Shown one piece after another: positions 48,352-57,507 of a stretch of 64,000 nucleotides of DNA (its first letter is position 1; each line of letters begins with the position of its first letter). Under the pieces are notes generated by a model. The model had not been told where the DNA came from and searched no databases. It worked only from the letters and a program-made list of their open reading frames with translations. Position numbers and translations under genes: made by a program. Origin of the DNA: Oceanimonas sp052119705 (GTDB lineage: Bacteria; Pseudomonadota; Gammaproteobacteria; Enterobacterales; Aeromonadaceae); assembly GCF_052119705.1 (NCBI RefSeq), contig NZ_JBGQOP010000010.1, positions 44,189 to 108,188 of the forward strand. The letters run 5' to 3'.

Positions 48352-49749
48352 TTACAATTCAACACTGTCTCTAGCTTTGCGCTCAGCGCTGGGCACTCGG
48401 TTATGCACTTGCCAGATCAACCATAATACTGGCAGGCCAATCACGGCGGTGGCGATAAAGAAGGGAGCATAACCAAAGGCATCCACCGCCACGCCGGAGA
48501 AGCCCGCCAAAAATTTAGGGAACAACATCATAATGGAGCTGAACAAGGCATATTGAGTGGCGGAAAATGCCACATTTGTCAGGCTAGATAAATAGGCAAT
48601 AAAGGCCGCTGTCGCAATACCTGCGCTGAGATTATCCAGTGAGATAATCGCAGTTAACAGCTGCACATTCGGGCCAAACTGGCTCATTAGCGCAAACATT
48701 AAATTAGTGGCGGCGGCTAATACAGCACCCAACATTAAGATACGCAGCGTGCCAAAACGGCTCACTAGCACGCCGCCTAACGCCGCGCCGACTAAGGTCA
48801 TAATGACGCCATATACCTTGGTCACTGTGGCAATTTGTGACTTGCTAAAGCCCATGTCCACGTAAAACGGATTGGCCATCACCCCCATCACCACATCTGA
48901 CACCCGATAACAGGCGATCAGCGCCAAAATAAGCAGCGCTTGTTTGCCAAAACGCGTAAAGAAGTCGAGAAAGGGTGCCACTAAGGCGCTGTACAGAAAC
49001 GACAGTGCCTTGGCCGTCTTGACTGAGCGGCCTGCCGCAATTAACCGCGCACAGTGTTGCGCTTGGCTGGCGGCTTGGGTTTGTAAGTCGACGTCTGGCT
49101 CGTGCAGTATCAGGCAAGTGAACACGCCCACTAACATAAAACCCGCCATGCACAGATAGGCGGTTTGCCAACCCATCAGGCTATAGCCCAGATCAGAGCC
49201 CATCCACGCGGCGATGGCGAGCGCGCCAGCACCCGCCAAAATCATGCCTAACCGATAGCCCATCATATAGGCGGCGGCCAGTGCGCCTTGCAAATGCACG
49301 GGTGCCGCTTCTATGCGATAGGCATCGATTACTATGTCTTGGGTGGCCGAGGCCAAGGCCACGCTTAAGGCAAATACCGCCAAATACACCAGTTGTGTCT
49401 TGGGATCTGTATAAGCCATGCCAACCAGCGCCGCCATAATAATCAGCTGCGAGAGTAGCATCCAACTGCGCCGCCGACCCATAAGCCTGGCCAAAATCGG
49501 CAAGCGCAGTCGGTCGACCAAAGGCGCCCACAACACTTTTACCCCATAAGCCAAGGCTACCCAACTAAAAAAGCCAATGCTAGTGCGGCTAACATCGGCT
49601 TCGCGCAGCCAAAACGACAAGGTGCCAAATACCAATAAATACGGCAGCCCTGCGGAGAAGCCGAGCGCCAATAAGGTGAGCACACGGCGCTCGGTATAGA
49701 GCGCCAGTTGTTGCGTCCAGCTGGGTTTGGTATCGCTAATAGGCATCAT
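48352..49749 (-). CDS. ampG: AmpG-type muropeptide MFS transporter
   Basis: AmpG imports anhydro-muropeptides for cell-wall recycling and thereby affects beta-lactamase induction in species with AmpR. The 465-residue protein has about twelve helices, the N-terminal LLALGFSAGLPYLLVFGTLSFWLREADVSRTSIGFFS-type segment (17-53) and QDIVIDAYRIE near 137. The last codons (SAERKARDSVEL) overlap DNA that resembles the GC-rich repeat module seen elsewhere. It closes an rlmG-yajG-ppiA-ampG unit; yajG-ampG linkage is conserved with E. coli. Confidence 0.94.
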   Translation of the reverse strand: MMPISDTKPSWTQQLALYTERRVLTLLALGFSAGLPYLLVFGTLSFWLREADVSRTSIGFFSWVALAYGVKVLWAPLVDRLRLPILARLMGRRRSWMLLSQLIIMAALVGMAYTDPKTQLVYLAVFALSVALASATQDIVIDAYRIEAAPVHLQGALAAAYMMGYRLGMILAGAGALAIAAWMGSDLGYSLMGWQTAYLCMAGFMLVGVFTCLILHEPDVDLQTQAASQAQHCARLIAAGRSVKTAKALSFLYSALVAPFLDFFTRFGKQALLILALIACYRVSDVVMGVMANPFYVDMGFSKSQIATVTKVYGVIMTLVGAALGGVLVSRFGTLRILMLGAVLAAATNLMFALMSQFGPNVQLLTAIISLDNLSAGIATAAFIAYLSSLTNVAFSATQYALFSSIMMLFPKFLAGFSGVAVDAFGYAPFFIATAVIGLPVLWLIWQVHNRVPSAERKARDSVEL

Positions 49750-49753
49750 CGAC

Positions 49754-50383
49754 TTAAGGTTTTACGGCTGGAGCTGCGTTTGCATTTGCCTTAGTCGCCA
49801 TGCTCTGTGCTTCACTCTTTATTTCACTCTTTACGTCTAAACGGCGCACACTTTGCAATACTATGGCTTGCTTGGGCACGTCGCGGGCGCGCAGCGTTAA
49901 ATTCATGCCGGTGGGCACAAGCGCCATTTGCTCTAACACTTCTTTGCCTGCCGTGACTTGACCAAATACCGTATAACCGGCGGCACGGCCACCATTGAGG
50001 GATTTGTTATTGCTAAAGTTGATATAAAATTGACGGGTGGCACTGTTAGGATCTTGAGTGCGCGCCATGGCAATGCTGCCGACGACGTTGGCTAAGCCAT
50101 TGTTGGACTCGTTAACCACAGGGCTATAAGTAGGGAGCGTCTGATACTCGCTATCATAGCCGCCGCCTTGCACCATAAAGCCGGGAATGAGACGATGAAA
50201 AATACTGCCATCGTAACTGCCGTCGTCTACATAGCGTAAAAAGTTAGCGACTGTCGCCGGCGCTGCTGCTTCATTCAGCTCTACTTGCAGGGTGCCCAAG
50301 TTGGTCACTAATTCGACTTTAGGACCGGCCCACGCAGCTGTGGCTGCCAGCAGGCTGGCAGCAAATATGAGTACCGATTTCAT
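49754..50383 (-). CDS. ppiA: Periplasmic peptidyl-prolyl cis-trans isomerase (cyclophilin)
   Basis: The enzyme speeds folding of exported proteins at proline bonds. The 209-residue precursor has a signal peptide (MKSVLIFAASLLAATAAWAG; cleavage after AWA) and a cyclophilin domain (about 20-185) with FHRLIPGFMVQGGGYD and SIAMARTQDPNSATRQFYIN. A C-terminal Ala/Lys tail of about 25 residues follows the domain. Its ATG overlaps the yajG stop (TAATG). Bacterial-type single-domain cyclophilins usually have about 190 residues, so the tail is a small extension. Confidence 0.93.
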   Translation of the reverse strand: MKSVLIFAASLLAATAAWAGPKVELVTNLGTLQVELNEAAAPATVANFLRYVDDGSYDGSIFHRLIPGFMVQGGGYDSEYQTLPTYSPVVNESNNGLANVVGSIAMARTQDPNSATRQFYINFSNNKSLNGGRAAGYTVFGQVTAGKEVLEQMALVPTGMNLTLRARDVPKQAIVLQSVRRLDVKSEIKSEAQSMATKANANAAPAVKP

Positions 50384-50961
50384 TATTGAGCTCCAATAAA
50401 TTGCTGTACGTCACGATCAGACAGCATCTCTTTCAAGATCAAGGATAATTGCTCGTCGATGGCGGCTGTTACTTTATCTAGCTCAGGGTGCAGGCGACCC
50501 GGAAACTCAGCCTGGGCTTTACGGCTAAATATTTTGCTTAAGTTGCGACCATCGCGAGTTAATACCAGTCTTATGCGCATTTGTTGTACTACGTCATAAC
50601 TAATGTGACCACGGATCACCCGCGCCAACACTTCATCTATTTCCAGCTGTATCTGGCTATTTGAGCCTTGCTCAATAAAGGCGCCTTGTTGGCTTAACCC
50701 TTGGGCTAATGCTTGCTCCAGTTGCACCTTGAGATTATTACTGGCAACTACCACGACCGGCGCTTTATTGTTTTGCTCAATCTGTATTATGTAGTCGTTA
50801 CTGCGTTTATCTTGGCTGCTGACACTGACGGCTTGGCCTCGATAGACACCGCCTTGCTCACTGACGCTAGGCTGTACATTCACGCCTACGGGGTAGTAGC
50901 TGGCGCAAGCCGTGAGGCTTAGCGCAACAGCCGCTGTTATTAACCACTTAATTACTTTCAT
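50383..50961 (-). CDS. yajG: YajG family lipoprotein
   Basis: The 192-residue protein has a lipoprotein signal (MKVIKWLITAAVALSLTAC) with the lipidated cysteine at residue 19, and YajG-type repeats of a beta/alpha lipoprotein fold. E. coli YajG is an outer-membrane-type lipoprotein of unknown function located next to ampG; the link is kept here with ppiA inserted between. AAGGA precedes the ATG. Confidence 0.9.
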   Translation of the reverse strand: MKVIKWLITAAVALSLTACASYYPVGVNVQPSVSEQGGVYRGQAVSVSSQDKRSNDYIIQIEQNNKAPVVVVASNNLKVQLEQALAQGLSQQGAFIEQGSNSQIQLEIDEVLARVIRGHISYDVVQQMRIRLVLTRDGRNLSKIFSRKAQAEFPGRLHPELDKVTAAIDEQLSLILKEMLSDRDVQQFIGAQ

Positions 50962-50970
50962 AATGCGTCC

Positions 50971-52116
50971 TTAACGAGGTTGAATGGCTTTAAGAATAAC
51001 GAATTTAGGATTAGAGGCCACGACCGTTTGGTTGCCAAATAAACGGATTAATTTGTGATGATAATCAAGATGGCGGTTACCTACCACCCATAGCTCACCG
51101 CCAGAGCGCAGCACTCGCTTGGCATCCACAAACATTTCCCACGCAATATGGTCGGTAATGGCCTGTTGCTGGTGAAACGGCGGGTTGCACAAGATAAGAT
51201 CTATGCTGTCCGAGGCCACACCATCGAGACAATTATTGACGGAAAAATGTGCGCGAGCCTCGGCTTTCGGTAAATTATGGCGCACGTTGTGCCGTGCACT
51301 CGCGATGGCCATATACGACTCATCGGTAAAGGTCACCTCGGCTTGTGGGTTATGCACCAAGGCCATTAAGCCGAGCACACCATTACCGCAACCTAGGTCG
51401 ATAATGTGACCGCTTTGCTCTTTGGGTAGATGTTCTAAAAACAAGCGGGCAGCAATATCTAAGCTGGCGCGCGCGAATACGTTGGCATGGTTATAAAGAG
51501 TAAAATCTGTGCCATCTAAGGGCCAGGCTACTGGTTCGGGCAAAGTGGCCGCTTTAAGTTTAGGATCTGGGGTGCAGAAGATCAGACGCGCTTTCTTCCA
51601 CGCCAAACTGGTCTTAGTGGGGCCAAGGTGGCGCTCAAATAAGGCTAGCGTAGAGCTATGAATATCTTTGGCTTTGCCGGCCGCTATCACTCGGGTAGTG
51701 GGCGTCACTATCTGGCTTAATTGCGCCAATTGATATTCGAGCATGGCATTATTTTTGGGTAGCTTGATTAGCACCACATCCGGTGCCTCATCGCCCGCAG
51801 GCCAAGTTGCTAGGCTCGACAGATTTTGCCAGCTTTCAGAAAGTTGATTGTCATGGGCGTTGGCGGCGCAAGCCAGCTCGCTAATGCGTGAGTCACTCAG
51901 GCTATAAGGCCGATATTGATGCAGTGCCAAGGTAAGGGCACCAAAGCCGTCATTTAAAATCAACACCTGAGCACTGGTGTCTAACTCCAAGGTGGCCAGC
52001 TGGTTTATCAGATATTCATCGGCGGCTTCCCAGGCTTGCAGCTTGTCTTGAGCTTTACGAGGGTAACGGAGTAACGACAGCTCGCCACCCGCAGGCAGGG
52101 GAAAATGGTGATTCAT
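50971..52116 (-). CDS. rlmG: 23S rRNA (guanine-1835-N2) methyltransferase
   Basis: RlmG methylates G1835 of 23S rRNA. The 381-residue protein has two Rossmann-like halves; the second holds the SAM motif IIDLGCGNGVLGLMAL near residue 240 and the catalytic LCNPPFHQQQAITDHIAWEMF near 315. AWEAADEYLINQL and VIAAGKAKDIHSSTLALFE match E. coli RlmG closely. The start at 52116 (MNHHFPLPAGGELSL) fits the family; an in-frame ATG at 52131 is possible. No strong Shine-Dalgarno precedes either. Confidence 0.95.
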   Translation of the reverse strand: MNHHFPLPAGGELSLLRYPRKAQDKLQAWEAADEYLINQLATLELDTSAQVLILNDGFGALTLALHQYRPYSLSDSRISELACAANAHDNQLSESWQNLSSLATWPAGDEAPDVVLIKLPKNNAMLEYQLAQLSQIVTPTTRVIAAGKAKDIHSSTLALFERHLGPTKTSLAWKKARLIFCTPDPKLKAATLPEPVAWPLDGTDFTLYNHANVFARASLDIAARLFLEHLPKEQSGHIIDLGCGNGVLGLMALVHNPQAEVTFTDESYMAIASARHNVRHNLPKAEARAHFSVNNCLDGVASDSIDLILCNPPFHQQQAITDHIAWEMFVDAKRVLRSGGELWVVGNRHLDYHHKLIRLFGNQTVVASNPKFVILKAIQPR

Positions 52117-52172
52117 ACAAGTTAGGCCCATAGGAAAAAAGCCATTTTAACAGTTACTAGAGGAAAAGCAGC

Positions 52173-52796
52173 ATGCCACTCTTCACTGAGCCCCAAACGC
52201 CACCAGATCTTAGCCCACCGCCTTGGTTGTTATTACCTCAAGGGAAGCTATTATGGTGGCCCAGCGCATTCGTGGATCAGGCCGACCAGTGGCTAGCACA
52301 GTTAGAAAATGATATTCCTTGGCAGCAACATAGTTTGCGCATGTTTGGCCGTGAACTCAATGAGCCCCGTTTGTCGTGCTGGATGGGCGAGCAGCCTTAT
52401 CGCTATTCGGGCAAAACACGGTTAGCCGTGCCGTGGCAGCCACTGGTGCAAGATATTGGGCGGCGGGTGAGTCAGATCTGCGGCCAGCCGTTTAATGGCG
52501 TCTTGCTTAATTTATACCGCTATGGTCAAGACAGCATGGGTTGGCATGCGGACGATGAAGCCGAGCTGGGCCTAAATCCCACCATTGCCTCGGTCAGTCT
52601 TGGTGCCACGCGGCGTTTTAAACTTAGGCATAAGTTAGGTCATCACATAGGCGAGCTCACAGAGTTACCATTAAGTCACGGCAGTTTGCTGGTGATGGCC
52701 GGCGAAATGCAGCATCATTGGCAGCACGCCTTACCGAAAATGGCCGCCTGCCGAGAACCGCGTATCAATTTAACATTTCGCTGGCTGAGCAAATAA
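52173..52796 (+). CDS. alkB: AlkB-type alpha-ketoglutarate-dependent DNA repair dioxygenase
   Basis: AlkB removes methyl and etheno adducts from DNA bases by oxidation. The 207-residue protein has the iron-binding HxD in MGWHADDEAELG and the second histidine in MQHHWQHALPK, plus the 2-oxoglutarate arginines in EPRINLTFRWL. The size and the short N-terminus resemble the compact AlkB of Vibrio and human ALKBH2/3-like forms. AGAGGAAAAG precedes the ATG. Divergent from rlmG, next to bolA. Confidence 0.94.
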   Translation: MPLFTEPQTPPDLSPPPWLLLPQGKLLWWPSAFVDQADQWLAQLENDIPWQQHSLRMFGRELNEPRLSCWMGEQPYRYSGKTRLAVPWQPLVQDIGRRVSQICGQPFNGVLLNLYRYGQDSMGWHADDEAELGLNPTIASVSLGATRRFKLRHKLGHHIGELTELPLSHGSLLVMAGEMQHHWQHALPKMAACREPRINLTFRWLSK

Positions 52797-52865
52797 TCCG
52801 TACGCCTGAAAGCGAATTTTGCCGCGCACGGTCTTTAATTCATTGCCCTTATCTGGGAGTTAATC

Positions 52866-53183
52866 ATGTCGATACAAGCTCAAATTGAGCAGAAAGTGCA
52901 GGCGGCATTTATGCCCCAGCACGTGGAAGTGATTAATGAAAGTTACATGCACCGGGTGCTACCTGGCTCAGAAACGCACTTTAAAGTTGTGCTGGTGAGT
53001 GAACAATTCGAGGGTAAGCGCTTACTGGCGCGCCATCGAATGTTAAATCAATTGCTGGCCGATGAACTTAATCAAGGTGTGCATGCCTTGGCGCTACACA
53101 CGCTTACGCCGAGTGAATGGCAAGCCCGAGAGACAGTACCCGAGAGCCCGCCGTGTCGCGGTCAAGGAGGCGTATCGACCTAA
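52866..53183 (+). CDS. bolA: BolA family transcriptional/iron-sulfur regulator
   Basis: BolA works with monothiol glutaredoxins in iron-sulfur trafficking and affects morphology and biofilm in E. coli. The 105-residue protein has the class motif VINESYMHRVLPGSETHFKVVLVSEQFEGKRLLARHRMLNQLLA-like region (residues 20-63), with the His and FxGK-type segment FEGKR. GGGAG precedes the ATG. Linkage of bolA to nqrA is known from Vibrio; here 348 bp with dyad structures separates them. Confidence 0.93.
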   Translation: MSIQAQIEQKVQAAFMPQHVEVINESYMHRVLPGSETHFKVVLVSEQFEGKRLLARHRMLNQLLADELNQGVHALALHTLTPSEWQARETVPESPPCRGQGGVST

Positions 53184-53372
53184 CTTCACTGGCCCTTTAT
53201 TGACGAGCACTACCATTAGTGAATGTCCACTCATCATGTAAAAAGCCAACTGTCTACTAACGCACCGCCAGTGATTACCTGATTTTTGTGTCAGTTTTAC
53301 ATAACGGCTATTGGTTTATGTAAACAGGCATTAAATGTTGGGATTTGCCATGGCAGCCAGTGTGTGAAAAGT

Positions 53373-53412
53373 GGTAACATTACGCGCCCTTAATTTCGGG
53401 CTGGATGTTACC
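53373..53412. promoter_or_regulatory. Nested hairpin upstream of nqrA
   Basis: GGTAACAT (53373-53380) pairs with ATGTTACC (53405-53412); an inner CCC (53387-53389) can pair with GGG (53398-53400) around TTAATTTC. It lies about 120 bp before the nqrA start and may be a leader hairpin or an operator. Confidence 0.5.
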
Positions 53413-53474
53413 GGACTGTGGTCAGGCTGTTGATGACATGATAGTGGACAGACCGGTAGCGACTCATCAGCATG

Positions 53475-53495
53475 TTGTCATGTCTGACATGGCAA
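53475..53495. promoter_or_regulatory. Dyad, probable operator upstream of nqrA
   Basis: Arms TTGTCATGTC (53475-53484) and GACATGGCAA (53486-53495) are complementary at nine of ten positions about a central T. The site is 36 bp before the nqrA ATG. A partial GACATGA copy lies at 53435. The size suits a dimeric regulator; which one is unknown. Confidence 0.5.
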
Positions 53496-53531
53496 GTACC
53501 TGTCTTCCTCTAACAAGTAGTGCAAGTGAGT

Positions 53532-54875
53532 ATGATTACAATAAAAAAAGGACTGGACCTCCCGATTACCGGGGCACCAGAGCAAGTAATCTACGATGGC
53601 CCTGCCATCAAGCGCGTTGCTACGCTCGGTGAAGAATTTGTGGGCATGCGCCCTACCATGTATGTCAAGGTAGCGGATCATGTTAAAAAGGGTCAGGTTA
53701 TCTTCGAAGATAAGAAGAATCCTGGCGTTAAATTCACAGCTCCCGCCGCCGGTACCGTGGTTGAAATCAACCGTGGCGCCAAGCGAGTACTGCAATCGGT
53801 AGTGATTGCCGTTGATGACAGTGAAGAGCAGATTACTTTTTCAAAATACGCTTCTGCAGAGCTTTCTACACTAGAGCGCGATACCGTGCGTGAGCAGCTG
53901 GTTGAATCTGGCATGTGGACGGCACTGCGTACGCGTCCGTTCAGCAAAGTTCCTGCTGTAGGCTCGACCCCTAGCTCTATTTTCGTGACCGCCATGGATA
54001 CCAATCCGTTGAGCGCTAACGCTGAGCTGATCATCAAGGAAAACGCGCAAGCCTTTACCGATGGTCTGTTAGTGTTAAGCCGCTTAACCGATGGCAAGGT
54101 TAACGTCTGTAAGGGCGAGGGCAACCTGCCGCAAGCACAAGCCGCTAACATCCAAGATCACGTGTTCAAGGGCCTGCACCCTGCCGGTTTGCCGGGCACG
54201 CATATCCACTTTATTGACCCTATAGTACCGGGCAAAGTGGTGTGGTCTATTAATTACCAAGATGTGATTGCAGTGGGTAAATTGTTCACTAGTGGTGAGT
54301 TGTTTACCGATCGCGTGATTGCCTTGGCAGGTCCCGTGGTGCAAAAGCCGCGCTTATTGCGTACCCGCATCGGTGCTTCATTAGAAACACTGACCAGTGG
54401 TGAGCTACAAGAAGGTGAGAACCGCGTTATTTCCGGCTCTGTGCTGTACGGCACAGCCGCAAATGGTCCTCATGCTTATTTAGGTCGCTACCACCTGCAG
54501 GTATCTGTCATTGCTGAAGGCCGTGAGAAAGAATTGTTTGGCTGGTTAGTACCAGGCAGCAATAAGTTCTCGGTCACCCGTGCCTACCTGAGCCATCTAA
54601 CTAAGGGCAAGTTGTTTGACATGACCAGCACCACCAATGGTTCTTCACGAGCCATGGTGCCAATCGGTAACTACGAGCGCATTATGCCGCTGGATATCTT
54701 ACCGACCCTGTTGCTGCGTGATTTATTGTCTAACGACACCGACAGTGCCGTCACCTTAGGTTGCTTAGAGTTGGATGAAGAAGATCTGGCGCTCTGTACC
54801 TATGTGTGTCCAGGCAAATACGATTATGGCCAAGCGCTGCGCAAGTGTCTGACCACAATTGAGCTAGAGGGTTAA
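53532..54875 (+). CDS. nqrA: Na+-translocating NADH:quinone reductase subunit A
   Basis: NqrA is the cytoplasmic, quinone-related subunit of the Na+ pump. The 447-residue protein begins MITIKKGLDLPITGAPEQ and has the N-terminal biotin-like and Rnf-C-like folds; the family stretch GAAxxPG is seen as FKGLHPAGLPGTHIHFIDP. The start at 53532 agrees with the family; four codons upstream is an in-frame start without support. The Shine-Dalgarno is weak. First of eight genes in nqrABCDEF-apbE-nqrM. Confidence 0.96.
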   Translation: MITIKKGLDLPITGAPEQVIYDGPAIKRVATLGEEFVGMRPTMYVKVADHVKKGQVIFEDKKNPGVKFTAPAAGTVVEINRGAKRVLQSVVIAVDDSEEQITFSKYASAELSTLERDTVREQLVESGMWTALRTRPFSKVPAVGSTPSSIFVTAMDTNPLSANAELIIKENAQAFTDGLLVLSRLTDGKVNVCKGEGNLPQAQAANIQDHVFKGLHPAGLPGTHIHFIDPIVPGKVVWSINYQDVIAVGKLFTSGELFTDRVIALAGPVVQKPRLLRTRIGASLETLTSGELQEGENRVISGSVLYGTAANGPHAYLGRYHLQVSVIAEGREKELFGWLVPGSNKFSVTRAYLSHLTKGKLFDMTSTTNGSSRAMVPIGNYERIMPLDILPTLLLRDLLSNDTDSAVTLGCLELDEEDLALCTYVCPGKYDYGQALRKCLTTIELEG

Positions 54876-54878
54876 GTA

Positions 54879-56117
54879 ATGAGCTTAAAACACACTCTGG
54901 AAAAGGTTGAACACCATTTCGAGCCGGGTGGCAAATACGAAAAGTTTTACGCCCTGTATGAAGCGGTCGCTACCGTGCTCTATACCCCAGGTATGGTCAC
55001 GCGTAATGCCTCTCATGTGCGCGACAGTATCGACTTGAAGCGCATCATGATCATGGTCTGGTTGGCAACGTTCCCTGCCATGTTCTTTGGTATGTACAAC
55101 TCAGGTGGGCAAACTATTGCTGCCCTAATGAACATGTATAGCCCAGCGGATCTGGCCGGCATTATTGATGGCAACTGGCGTTACAGCCTTGCGCAAACCT
55201 TAGGGGCAACCTTAGGTGAAGGCGCAGGCTGGGGCAGTAAGTTGCTATTGGGTGCCACTTACTTCCTGCCTATCTATGCCACTGTATTTATTGTTGGTGG
55301 TTTCTGGGAAGTCATTTTTGCCACAGTGCGCAAGCATGAAGTGAATGAAGGTTTCTTCGTGACCTCTGTGCTGTTCGCCTTGATTGTTCCTGCCACTTTG
55401 CCTTTGTGGCAAGCAGCCTTAGGTATCACCTTTGGTGTGGTGATGGCCAAAGAAATCTTTGGCGGCACCGGTAAGAACTTCTTGAACCCAGCGTTGGCTG
55501 GCCGTGCTTTCCTGTTTTTCGCCTATCCGGCGGAAATCTCAGGTGACACCGTCTGGACTGCCGTAGATGGCTTCTCGGGGGCAACTGCACTTGGCCAGTG
55601 GTCTGCAGGTGGTGTTTCGGCCTTGATGGACGTGAACACAGATACCGCAATCAGCTGGACGCAGGCCTTTATTGGTCATATGCAAGGCTCGATTGGTGAA
55701 GTGTCTACCTTAGCTATTTTGCTGGGCGGCGGCTTTATCGTCTACATGGGCATCGCATCTTGGCGGATAGTGGCCGGCGTTATGCTGGGCATGGTTGCCA
55801 TGTCTGCGCTGTTTAACTTCATCGGCTCCGACACCAACGCCATGTTCAGCATGCCTTGGTATTGGCATCTGGTGGTGGGCGGCTTCGCGTTCGGTATGAT
55901 GTTTATGGCGACAGATCCGGTATCGGCTTCTTTTACCAATAAAGGTAAATGGTGGTACGGCGCATTGATCGGCGTGATGGTTGTGCTGATCCGCGTGGTT
56001 AACCCCGCCTTCCCTGAAGGTATGATGCTGGCTATTTTGTTCGCCAACCTGTTCGCTCCCTTGTTTGACCACTTGGTGGTGCAAGCGAATATCAAACGGA
56101 GACTGGCTCGTGGCTAA
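54879..56117 (+). CDS. nqrB: Na+-translocating NADH:quinone reductase subunit B
   Basis: NqrB is a membrane subunit that carries covalent FMN and riboflavin and forms part of the Na+ path. The 412-residue protein has about ten helices and the flavinylation motif DGFSGATALGQW with threonine 236, the same number as in V. cholerae. GGTTAAGTA separates it from nqrA by three bases. nqrC overlaps its end by eight bases. Confidence 0.97.
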   Translation: MSLKHTLEKVEHHFEPGGKYEKFYALYEAVATVLYTPGMVTRNASHVRDSIDLKRIMIMVWLATFPAMFFGMYNSGGQTIAALMNMYSPADLAGIIDGNWRYSLAQTLGATLGEGAGWGSKLLLGATYFLPIYATVFIVGGFWEVIFATVRKHEVNEGFFVTSVLFALIVPATLPLWQAALGITFGVVMAKEIFGGTGKNFLNPALAGRAFLFFAYPAEISGDTVWTAVDGFSGATALGQWSAGGVSALMDVNTDTAISWTQAFIGHMQGSIGEVSTLAILLGGGFIVYMGIASWRIVAGVMLGMVAMSALFNFIGSDTNAMFSMPWYWHLVVGGFAFGMMFMATDPVSASFTNKGKWWYGALIGVMVVLIRVVNPAFPEGMMLAILFANLFAPLFDHLVVQANIKRRLARG

Positions 56118-56880
56118 GAAAGAATCTGTTGGCAGAACCTTTACTGTCATTATCGTCTTGTGCTTAGTGTGTTCTGTGGTGGTATCTGGGGCAGCTGTAT
56201 TGCTCAAGCCGACTCAAGAACTTAACAAAGCGCTGGACGTGCAAACCAACATAGTAGACGTCGCCGGCCTTGGCCGTGCAAACGTGGCAGAAAACTATGG
56301 TAAATACATAGATGCTCGCTTGTGGGACATCGAAAAAGGCGAGTTTTCTGATAAGTCGGCTGAAGGTTACGACCAACGCGCCGCTGCCAAAGAAAACGAC
56401 ACCAGCATTAAGTTAAACGCCAGCGAAGATCCAGGTAGTATTCGTCGTCGTGCGAACTTGGTGCCTGTGTATATGGCCAAAGACGAAGACGGTAACTTGG
56501 ACAGTATTATTCTGCCCATTCACGGTCAGGGTCTGTGGTCTACCATGTACGCCTTCGTTGCAATCGCACCCGATGGCAACACCGTTAAAGGCATCACTTA
56601 CTACGAACAGGGCGAAACACCTGGTTTGGGTGGTGAAGTGGAAAACCCTAACTGGCGCGCTCAGTTTGTGGGTAAGAAGCTGTATGACGAAAATGGTACG
56701 CCCGCGATTAAAATCGTGAAAGGCGGTGCACCTGCCGATGCGCCTTCAAGTGTCGATGGTTTATCTGGCGCTACCTTAACCTCTAACGGTGTGCAGCATA
56801 CCTTTGATTTCTGGTTAGGCGACAAGGGCTTTGGTCCTTTCCTGACTAAGGTACGGAAAGGAGAGCTCAACAATGGCTGA
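56110..56880 (+). CDS. nqrC: Na+-translocating NADH:quinone reductase subunit C
   Basis: NqrC carries a second covalently bound FMN on the periplasmic side and relays electrons. The 256-residue protein has one N-terminal helix (about 9-32) and the flavinylation motif DGLSGATLTS with the acceptor threonine at residue 222 (T225 in V. cholerae). It starts with GTG at 56110, overlapping the nqrB stop and preceded by ACGGAGA. ApbE, encoded downstream, attaches the FMN. Confidence 0.97.
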   Translation: MAKKESVGRTFTVIIVLCLVCSVVVSGAAVLLKPTQELNKALDVQTNIVDVAGLGRANVAENYGKYIDARLWDIEKGEFSDKSAEGYDQRAAAKENDTSIKLNASEDPGSIRRRANLVPVYMAKDEDGNLDSIILPIHGQGLWSTMYAFVAIAPDGNTVKGITYYEQGETPGLGGEVENPNWRAQFVGKKLYDENGTPAIKIVKGGAPADAPSSVDGLSGATLTSNGVQHTFDFWLGDKGFGPFLTKVRKGELNNG

Positions 56881-57505
56881 TAAAGCAGAAGTTAAAAAGG
56901 TTCTTTTTGGACCTATTATCGGCAATAACCCCATTACGCTGCAGGTGCTGGGCATTTGCTCGGCCTTGGCGGTGACGTCACAGATGCAAACTGCATTCGT
57001 GATGTCGTTGGCGGTAATTTCGGTAACGGCGTTTTCAAACCTGTTTATCTCATTAGTGCGTAATCAGATCCCAAACTCGGTGCGAATTATCGCGCAGATG
57101 GCGATCATTGCCTCTTTGGTAATAGTGGTGGATCAGATCCTTAAAGCGTACGCCTATGACATCTCTAAGCAGTTGTCGGTATTCGTCGGTTTGATTATTA
57201 CCAACTGTATCGTTATGGGTCGTGCCGAAGCGTATGCCATGAAGAGCCCACCTTTGATGTCGTTTTATGACGGTATCGGTAACGGCATGGGGTATGGTCT
57301 GATCTTACTGATCGTTGCGACCATCCGTGAGTTGTTTGGCTCTGGTACTTGGTTTGGCATCGAAATCCTGCCGTTGATTAAGAACGGTGGTTGGTACCAG
57401 GCGAACGGTTTACTGCTGTTACCCCCAAGTGCTTTCTTTATTATCGGCGGCATTATCTGGGTACTGCGTACCATGCGTCCCGAACAGGTTGAGGCGAAGG
57501 AGTAA
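56873..57505 (+). CDS. nqrD: Na+-translocating NADH:quinone reductase subunit D
   Basis: NqrD pairs with NqrE in the membrane core, which holds an iron-sulfur centre at the interface. The 210-residue protein has six helices and the pattern GPIIGNNPITLQVLGICSALAVT and LIITNCIVMGRAEAYAMK, where the cysteine of TNCIVMGR binds iron. AAAGGAGAG precedes the ATG, which overlaps nqrC by eight bases. Confidence 0.97.
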   Translation: MADKAEVKKVLFGPIIGNNPITLQVLGICSALAVTSQMQTAFVMSLAVISVTAFSNLFISLVRNQIPNSVRIIAQMAIIASLVIVVDQILKAYAYDISKQLSVFVGLIITNCIVMGRAEAYAMKSPPLMSFYDGIGNGMGYGLILLIVATIRELFGSGTWFGIEILPLIKNGGWYQANGLLLLPPSAFFIIGGIIWVLRTMRPEQVEAKE

Positions 57506-57507
57506 GC

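Larger units (their letters stand above)
53184..53531. other. Intergenic region upstream of nqrA with two dyads
   Basis: It holds two inverted repeats described separately (53373-53412 and 53475-53495) and presumably the nqr operon promoter. No gene was found. Confidence 0.5.
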
